Shown here: piece by piece, positions 20,150-31,784 of the stretch
Position numbering within the stretch: position 1 is the stretch's first letter
How the letters are laid out: the number at the start of each line of letters is the position of its first letter
NCBI GenBank assembly: GCA_965644295.1
Contig: CBFFRP010000475.1
Coordinates: forward strand, 1-64,000
Origin: Paraphysomonas bandaiensis
Lineage: Eukaryota; Chrysophyceae
Reading direction: 5' to 3'
DNA length: 64,000 bases
Position numbers and translations under genes: made by a program
The notes under the pieces: model-generated
Databases searched by the model: none
Seen by the model: only the letters and a program-made list of their open reading frames with translations
What the model was told of the DNA's origin: nothing

Positions 20150-20437
20150 TCTCGCTGGGTTAAGATTTTGTAGCTTCGAACATCTAAAAGTACTAAGAAA
20201 ACGAAAATAACTGTATAATCAATATAGTATGCATTTATTTATAAGTTGATGGCTATATTTATGATGGTGGGCTACGTGGGCAAGAACCTACCCTATTTAT
20301 GAAAAAGTTAATTAGTTTCTGATGTGTTCTGCCGTTCTATTGTCAGCTGGCAGATTGTTTCTAGAATAGTATATTTGACAAGATTCTCAAAATAATACCC
20401 TGTCTGTGCTATGTATCACAGTTATTGCATCACATAT

Positions 20438-20931
20438 ATTGAAAGTCTTGTTATTAGCAATAGGCGTTAAAAACCTGCACCAACTTAGTAGCTAGATGAA
20501 TGCTAGACAAACTAGTTAGATATCTACCTGTAACTAATCAGTACACACTTTTGTATCCTACTATTTAACGCTACGGAAGCTGCTTGTGCGTCGCCGCAAG
20601 CACCAAGGTGAGTTCTTAAGGTGAACATCCCGGATGCTTGACTTCAGCAGGCAGCCCAATACCCCGGTTACCCTTCAGGTGGGCCCTGTCCCGGATGTCT
20701 TTGAGGTGGGCCCATTCCCGGATGCCTGTTTATTCGTCAGGGCCCAAAGACGTCTACACAAGTGACACTTATTGGTGTCCCTTGTACCACACAAGCATTC
20801 GGCTATGAGTGGGCAGAATAATATCTGCTGACTATGTTTGCGGCTCACGTTAGTTTCCCAGAGAGAATCTCTCTGGTACTTATCCCCCAGAACACCACGA
20901 AAAGGTTCGAGTCCGACTTTGTTGAGGGTAA
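20438..20931 (+). mobile_element. SINE-like dispersed repeat, copy A
   Basis: About 494 bp, starting ATTGAAAGTCTTGTTATTAG and ending near GACTTTGTTGAGG. It is flanked by the duplication ATCACATAT at 20429-20437 and 20932-20940. Internal landmarks shared with the other copies are the GGCGTTAA...TTTAACGC inverted pair, GTGCGTCGCCGCAAGCACC, and CAGCCCAATACCCCGGTTAC. It has no coding capacity. A GGTTCGAGTCC string near the 3' end looks like a Pol III B box, but it is degenerate in other copies. Confidence 0.65.
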
Positions 20932-20940
20932 ATCACATAT

Positions 20941-21289
20941 ATATGCTGAATCACGAAGTAGGAAGAACAATTCCAATATGTTTATTGATTTCAGTCAAGG
21001 TAATGTTACATCTGAATGACTAATTCTTAAGAAGCGCAACCTTGTGCATTGCCGCAAGCAACCTAACAACTCGCGCGATACTAAGCATAACAGGACTCTC
21101 ATCTAGTTACAATTGTACGCACCGACAAGTGCTCCACTATACAGCACAATTAAGTTAGCTACGAGTCCTTGCGGGTTTAAGCAGGAAAATATGCTCCTGC
21201 CCAATCTATTTGTCCTGACAAAAACAACTTGCGGTCCGTGTCTTCATAATATATCTTCTGTATATGCGACAGATTTTTAGGGCCCTTCA
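20941..21289. other. Intergenic, nothing recognised
   Basis: Unassigned sequence between the SINE-like copy and the next dispersed repeat; short frames of about 60 codons run in from the SINE and have no motifs. Confidence 0.4.
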
Positions 21290-21470
21290 AGCTCCATTCT
21301 GAGCGCGTACTTGGGTAGAGCCGGGTGGGGGTCAGGTGGGAGACTAACTAATACTTGATTAACTCCCATATGTTATTTGCTAGCTACCTATTGAACCCAA
21401 CTATTACACGGTACTTAGCGCTGAATATGCAGTGAGAACCCGTGTGGGGAAGCGCTGAACCAAGTAATTA
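21290..21470. repeat. Second dispersed repeat family, copy 1
   Basis: About 180 bp matching 36757-36940 with moderate divergence. Shared blocks are GTTATTTGCTAGCTACCTA, AGCGCTGAATATGCAGTGAG and AACCCG.GTGGGG. It is GC-richer than its surroundings and non-coding; its nature is unknown. Confidence 0.55.
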
Positions 21471-21557
21471 GTACATAGGCAGAGGTGCGCAGTCGCAACA
21501 CTCAGCAGTACACTCAAGACGGTCAAGCGTAGTGATTAGTTTCGCTGTCAATATGGG

Positions 21558-22115
21558 GAACTGAGGGCATTTCCAGCAAACGCTGCACTGTTTTGGGGAT
21601 ACGAAGTGTCTAAAAAAATGATGGAAATGTGGTGACCCCGTACTGTTTTACGCACCGGTCGATATGAGTTCCCTGTAGTATATGCTTGTTGTAGATATTC
21701 TGAAGTTACACTGCACTACATCAGTTCAGCAGAGTACAATGCGTTATATATAATATAGAGTAATATCGTAATTTGACATCGTTAACTCTCTGTCTAGCAG
21801 ATATATTGATTCTTTTGCTGGTGGTTCAACATGCATCACCTTGTCAGACCACCATGTATAAATTGTACTCTATAATTATTATATTCCTTCTTATAAGCCA
21901 ATTATACTACCGACATTTATTGATCTTGTGTTGATTAATGCAATACGAAATCAAGTAAAGATATCGTATACTTTTAGTACATATATCCATATATAACACC
22001 ATGCATATATTTCATCAGTTGAGTGGCCTCTAGCCTGTAGCATCTTGTTCTTCTCCTTGGTGCACCATATCAAGTACCATACATACTCAAGGCATCTTAA
22101 AAGCTTCCATAGTAG
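21558..22115 (+). pseudogene. Segmental duplication block, right unit: 3' fragment of the mitochondrial carrier
   Basis: Begins abruptly with the carrier's last 25 codons (AFPANAALFWGYEVSKKMMEMW, stop at about 21633) and continues through the same 3' flank as 14969-15222, with one inserted segment of about 230 bp. The remaining carrier sequence is absent. The fragment is upstream of the intact TPK gene, in the same order as carrier and broken channel on the left. Confidence 0.85.
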
Positions 22116-22800
22116 AACTATGATAAGATTTCATAGTCTATACACTATACAGTTGCCCACAGTGCATAAACAGGCTCTAGGCTACAGTATATATATACAG
22201 GCTATAATAACTGTTACTCTATCTCACAGTTGCATCAGATAATTCTAAAAGTGTTTCTGGACAATGATATATCCTGTTGTCAGATTGTATGGATGATAGT
22301 TGCATAGCTTGCAGAGTCATCGATGCATACATAGAGCAGTTTAAAGGATATATCCTACTTATCTAAATTCTGGGATATATATATGTAAAACACCTACTTT
22401 CCAATTATAGGTAGACCAAAACCCCTGTATTTTGTAAATTTGTCCGACTTGTCGACTGAAATCGTGAGTTTCTAACTTCTCTATAGGAGTATAGGCAATA
22501 CACTGTTTAATGGTGTATATAGCAGTATAGTCACCCAAATTTGATAAGAAAGCTATAGCCAATAGGAGGTCCTTCACGAGGTTTATCCTCATATGAGTGG
22601 TTGATATAATTCGAAGTAGTATGTAAATTTTGTCCTTATATATACACCATATGCCTCCATACATACATACATACATACATAGAGTACCTACTGCCTGTAC
22701 ATACATACATATATATGGGAGTTGCAAGGGTTCCACATTAACTACTTGGAATGCTAGTATATCACCATATCAATAATCTCCTATATTCTAATAATTAATC
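22116..22800. other. Intergenic, upstream of the channel gene
   Basis: AT-rich DNA with a short CATA tetranucleotide tract at about 22655-22680. No gene seen. It should contain the promoter of the channel gene, absent from the left duplicate. Confidence 0.4.
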
Positions 22801-24958
22801 ATGGTACTAACAGTACGTGAACTTAATAAATCAACCTCTAAAATCCCTCATATCATCTTCTTGTTTGTGTTGTATGTATTAATAGGAGTGTCTTATTATC
22901 ACTATATACGTGATCATTTTTCATTATTAGATGCATTATATTTTGCTGTTGTAACATTTACTACTGTAGGGTAAGTGTATATATGTATACTGATATGATC
23001 TGATGTATGTATGTATGTATATATACGGCAGATATGGAGAGTTTGTTCCAAGTATGTATATATTATAGTGTGCTTATTATATCAAGTTAATATCTTCTAT
23101 ACGACAGAAACAAATAGTTCAAAGTTGTTTACTTGTTTCTTTATAATGCTTGGACTTATTCTCATTGGTTATTTCATGGTTATCATGGGTGAAGTAATTA
23201 TAGACAACGATCAGCGTATGCGTGCAATGCATCAAACTAGAATACTTTCGTTTATGGATAAAATATCAGCGATTAGAATATCAGCTTTCAATCATATTAA
23301 GAATCAATTCTTTTTCTCTGTCGATACGGAAAATGGGTATGTTGTATGATGATATCTCTTGTTGTCTCCACTAATTTCATGTCCTTGTCCCACTGAAGTG
23401 CTGATAGTTCTGGTGATAGCTCCACTGAAGGAGTTGTGAATCGGTTTCAGCGATCGGAATCACCGTCTGGATTAAGGAACATACCGTATGATACTGTTGA
23501 AGAGTCAGAGCTCGATCAAGCTCTTTCTGTTAACTATCTCAAGCGATCTCACCTCCAGTCGTTCGACGATGAGTTCGAGGTAAGTGTGTTTTAAATTTGA
23601 TGTGTTAATAATAGCTACACAGCTATTACGTCGAAATGCCATCTCTTCTGTGTTTCTGGTTCTGCTCTTACTGGTAATTGGCACTTTTGTGATGCACGTG
23701 GTTGAGGGCTGGGACACAGTCAATGCTTTCTATTGGGCGTGCGTTACCATAACGACAGGTATTATAGATTTAGGCGTCTTCCATTTTAACTTAGTCACGT
23801 GTAGTTGGATATGGGGATATTGCTCCGGAGACTAAAGCTGGAAAGAGCTTTACAATAGTATACTGCGTAGGTATGGATTCAAATATTGAAGTGTATGTAT
23901 TTATCACTATTGTCAGTTGGTTGCGTCCTTATGACGATAGCCTGGACGGAGCTGGTGAAGGTACTTCGATTGATATATATATTCTAGCCCCTGATGGTGT
24001 GTTTGACAGTTCCCTATTGCTATGCGATACAAGCAAAACGAGCTCACTGTTATGAATCAATTCGATGAGGACCTTACAGCTGAGGTAAAGAATTTGAAAG
24101 TGACATAGCATCCTCACAGCAGGCGTTTGTTTGTAGTCTCTCTCAAGAGTTAGCAACAGTGATTTTTTTGAGTCCAATCCGCGGCTTAAAACCAGTAATA
24201 AGGACGAGACATCGAAGGCATATTTATCCTTCGTGATAATATGATATATATAACACTGTTATGTAGATTGAGTTCGTTCTCGGTCTTTTGCACATGATGG
24301 GGAAAGTTTCGAATAAAGTATTTCTCTGTTTAGTTGTTGGCTGTCTCTAAATGAGGTGTTATAGGACATTTACACTGCTTGTAAAACGTTTGACCGTTTG
24401 GATCAAGATTCGGATGGTATCCATTGCCGCTCTACTTACGCAAGTATTCACTGCCTTATGCGTGTACAGGAATAATTCGAAACGCTGATATTACCTATAC
24501 TGTTCGAGCAGCAAAGCAGAGCTCCAGTGATAGCACAATAGATAGTGAAAGGTAAGCAAGTCATACCATTGAAAAGAATTGATCTGTATTGATTGATGTT
24601 TTCCAGAAATGTCGATGACATGTCGTTTACACAGCGTTATGTCGTGCCTGTTGGCAGAATTGTGCAGTACTTATTCACTGGAAAGACAGCAAATTCAGCT
24701 GTTCAAGGGTTTGTTAGGTGAGAATCGCGTGAAGTATATGCGCTGACAACTAAGCTTCCTACACGTAGGGTCAGAAATGATGAGGAGGTGCATAATACTG
24801 ATTGCAGCGCGAATGATATCGAAAGCATAGTGAGTGGGATTCATAGGGGTAGAAGTGAGAGTGATGATATACAGGGCGATATAGAAATAGGAAGTATAGC
24901 ACAGCCAACGTTGGTACCAAATTTACGAGGAAGTGTATCTGATGCTCTACCATATTAG
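22801..24958 (+). CDS. Two-pore-domain potassium channel (TPK type) with EF-hand tail
   Basis: Exons read by eye: 22801-22970, 23032-23051, 23108-23336, 23399-23579, 23623-23758, 23805-23870, 23917-23960, then C-terminal exons to a TAG at 24956-24958 that I could not all fix. The product has a first transmembrane helix (about residues 17-36) and pore 1 with filter TVGYGEFVP. A second helix (FIMLGLILIGYFMVIMG), a cytosolic linker and a third helix follow, then pore 2 with TVGYGDIAPET and a fourth helix (CVLMTIAWTELV). A later exon encodes FDRLDQDSDGI, an EF-hand calcium loop. This four-helix two-pore layout plus EF-hand matches plant-type TPK vacuolar channels, which calcium can gate. The first filter has Glu where Asp is usual. 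A truncated duplicate lies at 15415-16302. Confidence 0.85.
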
Positions 24959-25274
24959 TTAGGAAAAGGGTGATTAATATAGTGCAGTTCTCGTTGTTTT
25001 CCGCATATTTTTAAAAATAGATTATACTCTTGCGATAGCTATTATCATACTTTTTTCACTCGATAGAATGTGTATATGTGTATCTCTTACGAATGGTGTA
25101 TCCATGCGTCATATTATGATTTGACAAGTTCACGAACTATAATTCCGCACTATTAGCTATTAGGTAATTATTACTGGCTGTCAAGTATATTGAAAACTAT
25201 ATCAGCACCGAGATAAATAATGATGCCAGGAACAACTTTGTAACATACACGTTAGCAACAACAAATGATGTCGT
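24959..25274. other. Intergenic between convergent genes, nothing seen
   Basis: About 315 bp separating the channel (plus strand) from the Ras gene (minus strand). AT-rich, presumably the two 3' ends. Confidence 0.5.
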
Positions 25275-26066
25275 CTACAATATCAAGCACTTGCTCAAGA
25301 GCCCTTTTTCCTTCTTAGATACGGCTCGCGCAGCTGCCTTGGCATTCAACTTACGAATTTCTCGTACCACCTACCATGACCCCATGCGTTTATAAATCAT
25401 AAGTTTACAATGTCGTTACCACACCTGGAAGAAGCACTCTTCGTGATTTACCTTGGTCTTAGCAGATGCTTCAAAAAATGGGCATCCCCATTCAGTCGCA
25501 AGAGATTGGCCTTGTTCTTTGGTTACCTATAATGAAATGAGAAATTTCAGCTATTAATGATTACATATACGCACTTCTCTGGTTGCTTCTAAATCGCACT
25601 TATTGCCCACCAGAACGCTGGATAGCCATCACAACAGTTATTAACGACATGATATTAAAAAAAAACATACAGTGCATAGTCTTCATTCTCTTTAACACGG
25701 TCAATTTTCTCCTTGTACTTCTGCACATCTGTAAATGAGCTCCAATTATCAATGGCATATACAACAAGAATTCCTTTAATAAAAATTAATTAATAACAGT
25801 ATAGTATATATAAGATATAGTAAACCTTTGCCCTCTCTCATCCACTGATCTTGCATTTGAGAATATTCATCTTGTCCAGCTGTATCCAAAATATCCAAAT
25901 GTGCTGGTGTTGAATCCACATTAATTGTTTTATTATAATTATCTTCAATAGTTGGATCATATTCTTCCAAAAAATTTTGTGTAACCAAACGAATAGTTAG
26001 AGCGCTCTTTCCAACTGCTCCACTACCCAATACAACCATCTTATATTCTTCATTACTATCTCCCAT
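25275..26066 (-). CDS. Ras-family small GTPase
   Basis: Five exons joined by 40-60-nt introns: exon 1 is 25826-26066, exon 2 starts at 25773, and the last ends at 25275. The product is about 190 aa. All GTP-binding motifs are present: G1 [11 protein letters not shown], the Ras effector loop [10 protein letters not shown]3 [12 protein letters not shown]4 VGNKCDLE and G5 EASAKTK. A basic tail ([16 protein letters not shown]) ends in a CLIL CAAX box, predicting geranylgeranylation and membrane anchoring. It is a true Ras-subfamily signal switch acting with GEFs and GAPs at membranes. In the unspliced genome the first exon reads into intron 1, so a single-frame reading looks truncated. Confidence 0.92.
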
Positions 26067-26769
26067 GATTTAAATTAATTTGTTTGTTTAATTAATATAT
26101 GAATTAATTTTTGTTGGATGGTATGTATGTGAGGAGTAGCTATGTATGTATATATATGTGTGTTGTATGTGTGTATGTATATATGTGTTGTATGTGTGTA
26201 TGTATATGTATGTGCCCTTTATTGATAACGCTTATACGTACTGCTGTACATATTAAACCACATACAATACAAAGTACATACTTTCGTATGATAGAATTCA
26301 AAGGAATATGCGCGGAATCTTGGCGATTTTCAGACCAATAAAATTACCACCATCCTTGCCAGGTAAGGAAAAAATGCCAATTTATAAACCTGAAAAGTGA
26401 AAATCAAATATCATGTTTAGTTTTTGTAACAAAAATATATGGTTTTTATATGTATAGTTGTCTAAATTACTGAAAAACACCCCCCTGTACAACAAACGTC
26501 AGCAAGGTACAGTAGGTTGCAATTCTATATATAATTCTCTGTAGAAATGTATAAAGATTCTTCAGTACCCTTCCAGAAAAACGAGAATTCTTGTGTTTCT
26601 ATATATATATACGTAGAATATACCTATATATATATATGTATGTATGTATGTATGTAGAGTCTACAATAATTAACATACATCATAATTCTTCTATATAATT
26701 TCTTCATATGATCACTTCTTGATAGAGAGATATACACACTTATCTCATGAGAACTCTTTTTATTATTGT
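26067..26769. repeat. Intergenic with TG/TA low-complexity tracts
   Basis: Contains a TATGTG/TGTATG tract at about 26120-26215 and TA/GTAT tracts at about 26600-26655. The tract near 26120 lies just upstream of the Ras start codon. No gene was recognised. Confidence 0.5.
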
Positions 26770-27495
26770 ATGAAAAGAAAATACGAGAATTTAACATTCA
26801 ATAGCTCGTGTGGTGTTGTGTTTGATAGCAGTGGTGAGCATAATAAGATGATATGTTCGAATCAAATAGATAATTCAAGTCTATCTACTTCTATATATAA
26901 ACCAATCATGTATGAAAGATCAAAAAGATGTCGAGATGAATCATGTGATGAAGTATTTGATCATTTAAAGAAAATTTGTATATCACCTGAGCGTTGTAAT
27001 AAAGATGGTGCTGTAGATGACACAAGTAACGAATGCTCTACTGCTGGAAGTGATATGGAGGTAGCCAATCAGATGTCTACTGATGGCAATAAAGCAGCAC
27101 TTGATATAGAAAATTCTTTTCCAAGAATTCAGAAAAGTGGAAGGAGAATTGACTACTTAATAGACGATCTCATTCGTAAGTCGAGGAGAAGTACACTGGA
27201 GCAACGCAGTGTTGCGTTATCGGTTGTCCCGAGTGATATGGAAGTTTCTATCCCATCCAGTGTAGGGCCCCATCCTGCCACTGATATGAGATATTTGACT
27301 AAAAATGGGAGAAGTCGCCCTTCATGGACAGGGCAACACATCGTCTCTCGCTCTCATGCAGGACACATTACGCATTCCGACTGGTTTTTGAATGATGACA
27401 ATAGAGATAGTGACAATATTGATGAAGGTACACCCTATATGAATGACTCTGAAAGGTCTACCTCCAGCGATGAGTTTGAGGATATGCAAGAATAG
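26770..27495 (+). CDS. Uncharacterised acidic/serine-rich protein
   Basis: I choose ATG 26770 (MKRKYENLTF), giving 241 aa; the frame is open 17 codons further up but without an ATG. There is no signal peptide, transmembrane helix or known motif. The N-terminus is basic (KRKYENL), a central stretch has RRIDYLIDDLIRKSRRS (about residue 137), and the end is strongly acidic (SDEFEDMQE). It is rich in Ser, Asp and Asn and probably disordered, possibly nuclear. Codon use and length make it a plausible gene, but I do not recognise a family. A downstream intron extending it cannot be excluded. Confidence 0.5.
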   Translation: MKRKYENLTFNSSCGVVFDSSGEHNKMICSNQIDNSSLSTSIYKPIMYERSKRCRDESCDEVFDHLKKICISPERCNKDGAVDDTSNECSTAGSDMEVANQMSTDGNKAALDIENSFPRIQKSGRRIDYLIDDLIRKSRRSTLEQRSVALSVVPSDMEVSIPSSVGPHPATDMRYLTKNGRSRPSWTGQHIVSRSHAGHITHSDWFLNDDNRDSDNIDEGTPYMNDSERSTSSDEFEDMQE

Positions 27496-27993
27496 TGTGA
27501 ATTGGGCACTGTTGTTATTTGAACGTGACTAGCATTTACAGTTCTTTTGATTTTACGCTTGGTGGTGTCATACAGTGGTAAGGATGACATAGTTGTGAGA
27601 GTGTGACGCTCAGTAAATTTTCGATATAGCTTCTAATTTATTTAGCTCAATTGTGGTTTATAATTTTATAAAAATATTTTCTTGAGTATATCACCTGTAT
27701 GGAATTCTAAATTTTAGTACCAATTCATTACTGAGGAGGAGTATTACGAATACTAAAATATTAAATAGTCTTGAGTTTTAATTTTGTTTACTTGTATACC
27801 CCTGGTAACCATTAATGGTTATTTCATTATAATTGGAATTACCGTCCATTTGCTGGTATGTACGTATGTACTCGTGAATAGTAAAATTTGGACGAAAACG
27901 AGGCATGACTTGCACAAGCATGATCCAATAATGATTGTATTGTGTATAGTATAGTTATTACATATTATCAAAAGCTACATCTAAATGTGAGTC
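27496..27993. other. Intergenic between convergent genes, nothing seen
   Basis: About 500 bp of AT-rich sequence between the unknown protein and the CDK gene; no frames or repeats of note. Confidence 0.5.
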
Positions 27994-29300
27994 TTACTTA
28001 TACCTCTTGTGTTTGCTACTAGATGAAAAAATGGAATTAAAGTTGTAACCGTGGTCACGGCGTGGTGGGGTATAAGACGAGCGCTTTCGAGAGCTGAAAC
28101 TATTACTACTTGGAGCATCACTTCTACTATCTTTGACATCATGTTGAGTAGGGAAAGTTGGCATCATATCAGGTTCTTTGGGATATGGACTTGTATCGAA
28201 ATATTCATGCCTCAAGGCATCCCGTGCCTAAATATGGAACATCAGAAAGTGGACAGGAATAAACTCTTAACACTCACCGTAATGCGCTTAGTCCAATCGT
28301 ATGTAAAAAAAGCATTCAATAGATCCAAGCCTTGGTTTTTTAATCGGGGAAATAAGATGTGTAAATTATTGTACGGATGCCTTGCTTGCTCACGGGCAAG
28401 AGATATATCACCATTCCTCACCAACGGCATATTTCCAACGGTTGGCCATATACGATCACTTGGACTTCCAAGTAAGTTAAATATGCGGTGAATCTGATCG
28501 AGTTCATTATCACCAGGAAGCAACGGTTTCTTAAGCAGAAGCTCCCCCATCACGCAACCTACAGCCCACAAATCAATTGCAGTGGTATAGACTTTGCTGC
28601 CTAAAAGTATTTCTGGGGCTCTGTACCACAGCGTCACAACTTTTTGTGTCATTGTACGTCTGGGGTGAGAAAACAAGCGTGCTAGACCAAAGTCAGCTAA
28701 CTTAAGTTGCCCACGATTGTTATACAACAAATTCGAAAGCTTTATATCTCTGTGAATGATCCATCTCTCGTGTAGGTACTTCAGAGCTGATAGCAACTGC
28801 ATACTCAGCGACTTGACTTCTGATTCAGTAAATGGATCAGAAAAATGCATTAAAAGTGATGATAAATCATGCTCACAGTATTCAAACACAAGATATACAC
28901 CATCACGCTTCTGTCCAACAACAACATCTAACATCTTCACACAATTAATATGACATATTCTCCTTAATGTTGCAATTTCTCTTATAGATGTAATAGGAAA
29001 TCCATCTTGTTTTTCATTATGTAATATAATCTTCTTTAATGCAACCATACATCTAGTGTCTCTGTCGATCGCTCGATACACCATACCATACGTGCCTTCT
29101 CCAATCCTATTGAGACGATCATATGAAGATATTGAACGACATTGTCCTTGTGAGATCGAATCTCTATTTTGATCATGAGATGTGTGCATTTGTATACACT
29201 TTCTCTCTATTTGGTTTACACTGATATGTGTATATGACTGCAATGAGCATATAGAACTTAACATACACACACTGTTAGAAACTATGTACGTATTTTTCAT
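27994..29300 (-). CDS. Cyclin-dependent kinase, CDK10/CDK11-like
   Basis: Exons 28278-29300 and 27994-28227 with a 50-nt intron; 418 aa from the first ATG, though a later ATG (MHTSHDQN) could be used. Kinase motifs are complete: glycine loop IGEGTYGMVYRA, VALKK lysine, a cyclin-binding helix PITSIRE (the PITSLRE hallmark of CDK11, close to PISSLRE of CDK10), HRDIKLSN, DFG in LADFGLARLF, T-loop VVTLWYRAPEIL and the CDK insert region. The C-terminal tail after the kinase fold is Ser-, Arg- and Lys-rich (SSRKRSSYTPPRR), suggesting a nuclear protein. Known members act in transcription and splicing control with cyclin L or cyclin M. Confidence 0.92.
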
Positions 29301-29570
29301 ATTGCGAAATAGAAAACTCTAATTTTCAGTATTGTTATGGTCATATAGAGTACATAGTCCAATTTATATTGGATAAAAATGGGAGAAATGTAAAATACCA
29401 TGGATTTTGTTGTTATGATAGCAAACTCTGCCTGCCCATACAACTGTGTATGGTATGGTATGGTATGGTATCAGCACTATATATGTATCAGTTGTTGCAT
29501 GAATTAGATAAGAGTATCAACACTAACAGCATCTTATTACATAAAATTGAATAATAATTAATACTGCAGT

Positions 29571-29901
29571 ATGGTTGATGTTGCAAAACTATTGTTTGAT
29601 TTAGTATTTCAGCCAGGATCATCCCTCAAACTCATTCCTGTTGTTAATGGTGCAGTCATTGCATTGTTAGGTGTACTTTTCTTCTTAACATACACTAAAA
29701 TTGCAACTATTCATATTGTGGTGATGGGATTTCTTGCTATTGGGCTACTGGCTTCTGTTAACTGGTATGTAACTCTGACTCCTGTGTTTTTTTTAACGCT
29801 CTATCAGGTTCTATTACGAATTCCAAAAAGTGAGCGCTCAGCAAGCTTCTTCCTCAAGTATAGATAGCAACAATAGTAGAAAAAATGAGAAGTGTGATTG
29901 A
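29571..29901 (+). CDS. Pkr1-like V-ATPase assembly factor
   Basis: Exons 29571-29764 and 29808-29901, 43-nt intron; 95 aa. The unspliced frame to 29867 gives a false hydrophobic tail. The N-terminal motif LVFQPGSSLKLIPVVN matches the Pkr1 pattern (VFEPGTSPQLI in the yeast protein, from memory of the family). Two transmembrane helices follow (GAVIALLGVLFFLTY and IVVMGFLAIGLLASV), then WFYYEF and a polar Ser-rich tail with KNEKCD at the end. Known Pkr1 is an ER membrane protein needed for assembly of the V-ATPase Vo sector. Confidence is moderate because the family is short and divergent. Confidence 0.7.
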
Positions 29902-30395
29902 TTAGCTATCCAGTGACAATTGCGACAACACTATAATTCCTAATGTGTGTGTTTATCTATTTCAACATCCCGACTTTGATGGCATTTTGCTGAACAAATG
30001 CAAGTCAGCCTATATGTTTCTCATTTAAGAGCACCATATATTGATTATTCAACTTTAAAATATAGAGTCACCAGAATTTAACATTTATATCGGTATAAAT
30101 TAAGCGTTTTGGTTCTATAAGAGATTCAACTCTCACTTACACTAAAATTTAAAGTAAAAGTAGCCATGAAAATAGATTAGAATAAAGAATAATGACACAT
30201 TTAGTAACTCTGTAATTACAGTCTATATTTCTGATAATGTAGTGAGAATACCCATCACCCATTCAGGTATGTGCGAAAGGTATAACTTTTATGCACATTC
30301 GGGTAAACAGGAAGAAACGCAAGTCCGCAAGTTATAGTTATAATTTACAAAGTTCAGTAAGTACATACAAAAATATTCTATAACGAAAACATTAA
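29902..30395. other. Intergenic between convergent genes, nothing seen
   Basis: About 490 bp, AT-rich, no recognised elements. Confidence 0.5.
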
Positions 30396-31733
30396 CTAGT
30401 TGGAGTCAGTCTTTCTCCTCCTAAGACCAGTATCAGTATGGCTCTTCCGCACACCATCACTAGGATTACTATTACTACTATTCTCAGAAGGGTCCTTATC
30501 TATCACGTTGTCAGATTTGCACCTCGACAATTTAAAGAGGATAACCCACACAGCAGTTGCAGTAAGCGCGTAGTGCGCTGCTGCTGCAAGTGCCCTCCCA
30601 TTGTATCCAGTTCTCATGAACAACTCCGACCCATATAGCGGTGCAATCACCCCCACGCCACTATCAAGGATTCCAAGTACTCCCATTGTTTTGCCGATAT
30701 GTTCACTGGGAACTACTTCGCTCATTACGGTACGTGATAGAGTTTGCATCACATTCGACCCCGCCACATATAACGGTACAAACAGGACCAGGTATTGGAA
30801 GATATCGGAGCATGTATACTCAAGAAGGTTAGCGATACAGCAGAGCAATAGGGCATACACAAGAGCCAATCGTTCACTCCCACCACACATAGATATTGAA
30901 AGTTTGACGAAATACGTATGCGCCAAGAAGGAAACTAGGGCTGTGGCGGACGAAACATATCCAACACTGCCCGTCTCTATATTGTAACGAATCTCAAAAT
31001 AACTGATAAGGTTTGAGTTGGTCATTGATCGTTCCACGAAACTCATGAGAACCATTGCAATGAGGGGACAAGCAGCATCTTTCACGTGAAACACTGATTG
31101 TAATTTTTCCCACATTGAGCCAGAGTTTGCACTAGATGAATTGGTATTGTTCCCCGAAGGTGCTGATGCAGGGGATATATCACAAGGAATAGCCCATAGA
31201 CATATAACCACATTCAACATGAAAAGGGAAGACGATGCAATTGCAGGATAGTGAGATCCGGCAGCATACAGCATAGACCCAATACTGGGACCAATAATGA
31301 AAGCCAGAGTGATTGCTGCACTTAAATGACCTAGAAGCTCCGCTCTGCGGTTCGTATCATTGCATGTGGATGATATTATCGCAGTGCTTATAGTGTAGGT
31401 TTGCTTTACGGAACCGACAAGGATACGTGATGCAAATAACACCCACAGACTCTCACTGAACCCTACCATAGCATAACTAATAGCCGATCCAATGAATGAT
31501 AATATCAATATATTACGTCTTGGTAATATATCTGTGAGTGAACCCATAACTAAACCCCCCACAATCTGACTTAAGTAATATAATGATGATATTAAGCCAT
31601 ACATCTCTGTATCCACACCTGCAGCACGAAAATAAGATGATAAGAGAGGAACAACAAATGCCACTCCTAAGAAATCAATAAATACACATAATTTAATCCA
31701 GAAATATATTTCCATTGTCTTATTTAATCTCAC
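30396..31733 (-). CDS. Major facilitator superfamily transporter, MFSD9-like
   Basis: Single-exon 445-aa protein with 12 predicted membrane helices. It opens with a helix KLCVFIDFLGVAFVVPLLSS typical of the TetA/MFSD9/MFSD10 branch, then loop 2-3 motif GSLTDILPRRNIL (MFS motif A). The segment ASRILVGSVKQTYTISTAI corresponds to the MFSD9 helix-4 region, and GPSIGSML is motif C-like. A long polar central loop (about 190-215) and a Ser-, Asn- and Lys-rich C-tail complete it. The substrate is unknown. The start ATG lies close to a MITE-like insertion (31785-31935), which may sit in its promoter and in that of the divergent PH-domain gene. Confidence 0.85.
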   Translation of the reverse strand: MRLNKTMEIYFWIKLCVFIDFLGVAFVVPLLSSYFRAAGVDTEMYGLISSLYYLSQIVGGLVMGSLTDILPRRNILILSFIGSAISYAMVGFSESLWVLFASRILVGSVKQTYTISTAIISSTCNDTNRRAELLGHLSAAITLAFIIGPSIGSMLYAAGSHYPAIASSSLFMLNVVICLWAIPCDISPASAPSGNNTNSSSANSGSMWEKLQSVFHVKDAACPLIAMVLMSFVERSMTNSNLISYFEIRYNIETGSVGYVSSATALVSFLAHTYFVKLSISMCGGSERLALVYALLLCCIANLLEYTCSDIFQYLVLFVPLYVAGSNVMQTLSRTVMSEVVPSEHIGKTMGVLGILDSGVGVIAPLYGSELFMRTGYNGRALAAAAHYALTATAVWVILFKLSRCKSDNVIDKDPSENSSNSNPSDGVRKSHTDTGLRRRKTDSN

Positions 31734-31784
31734 TGATATCTAGATAGAGTGCAGAGAGGAGCAATGAGACATGCAACACTATGA

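Noticed and set aside
20902-20916. GGTTCGAGTCC as a tRNA T-arm or Pol III B box
   Set aside because: No cloverleaf can be built around it, it lies at the 3' end of the repeat, and the other copies have GGTGCAAGTCC or TGTGCGAGTCC.
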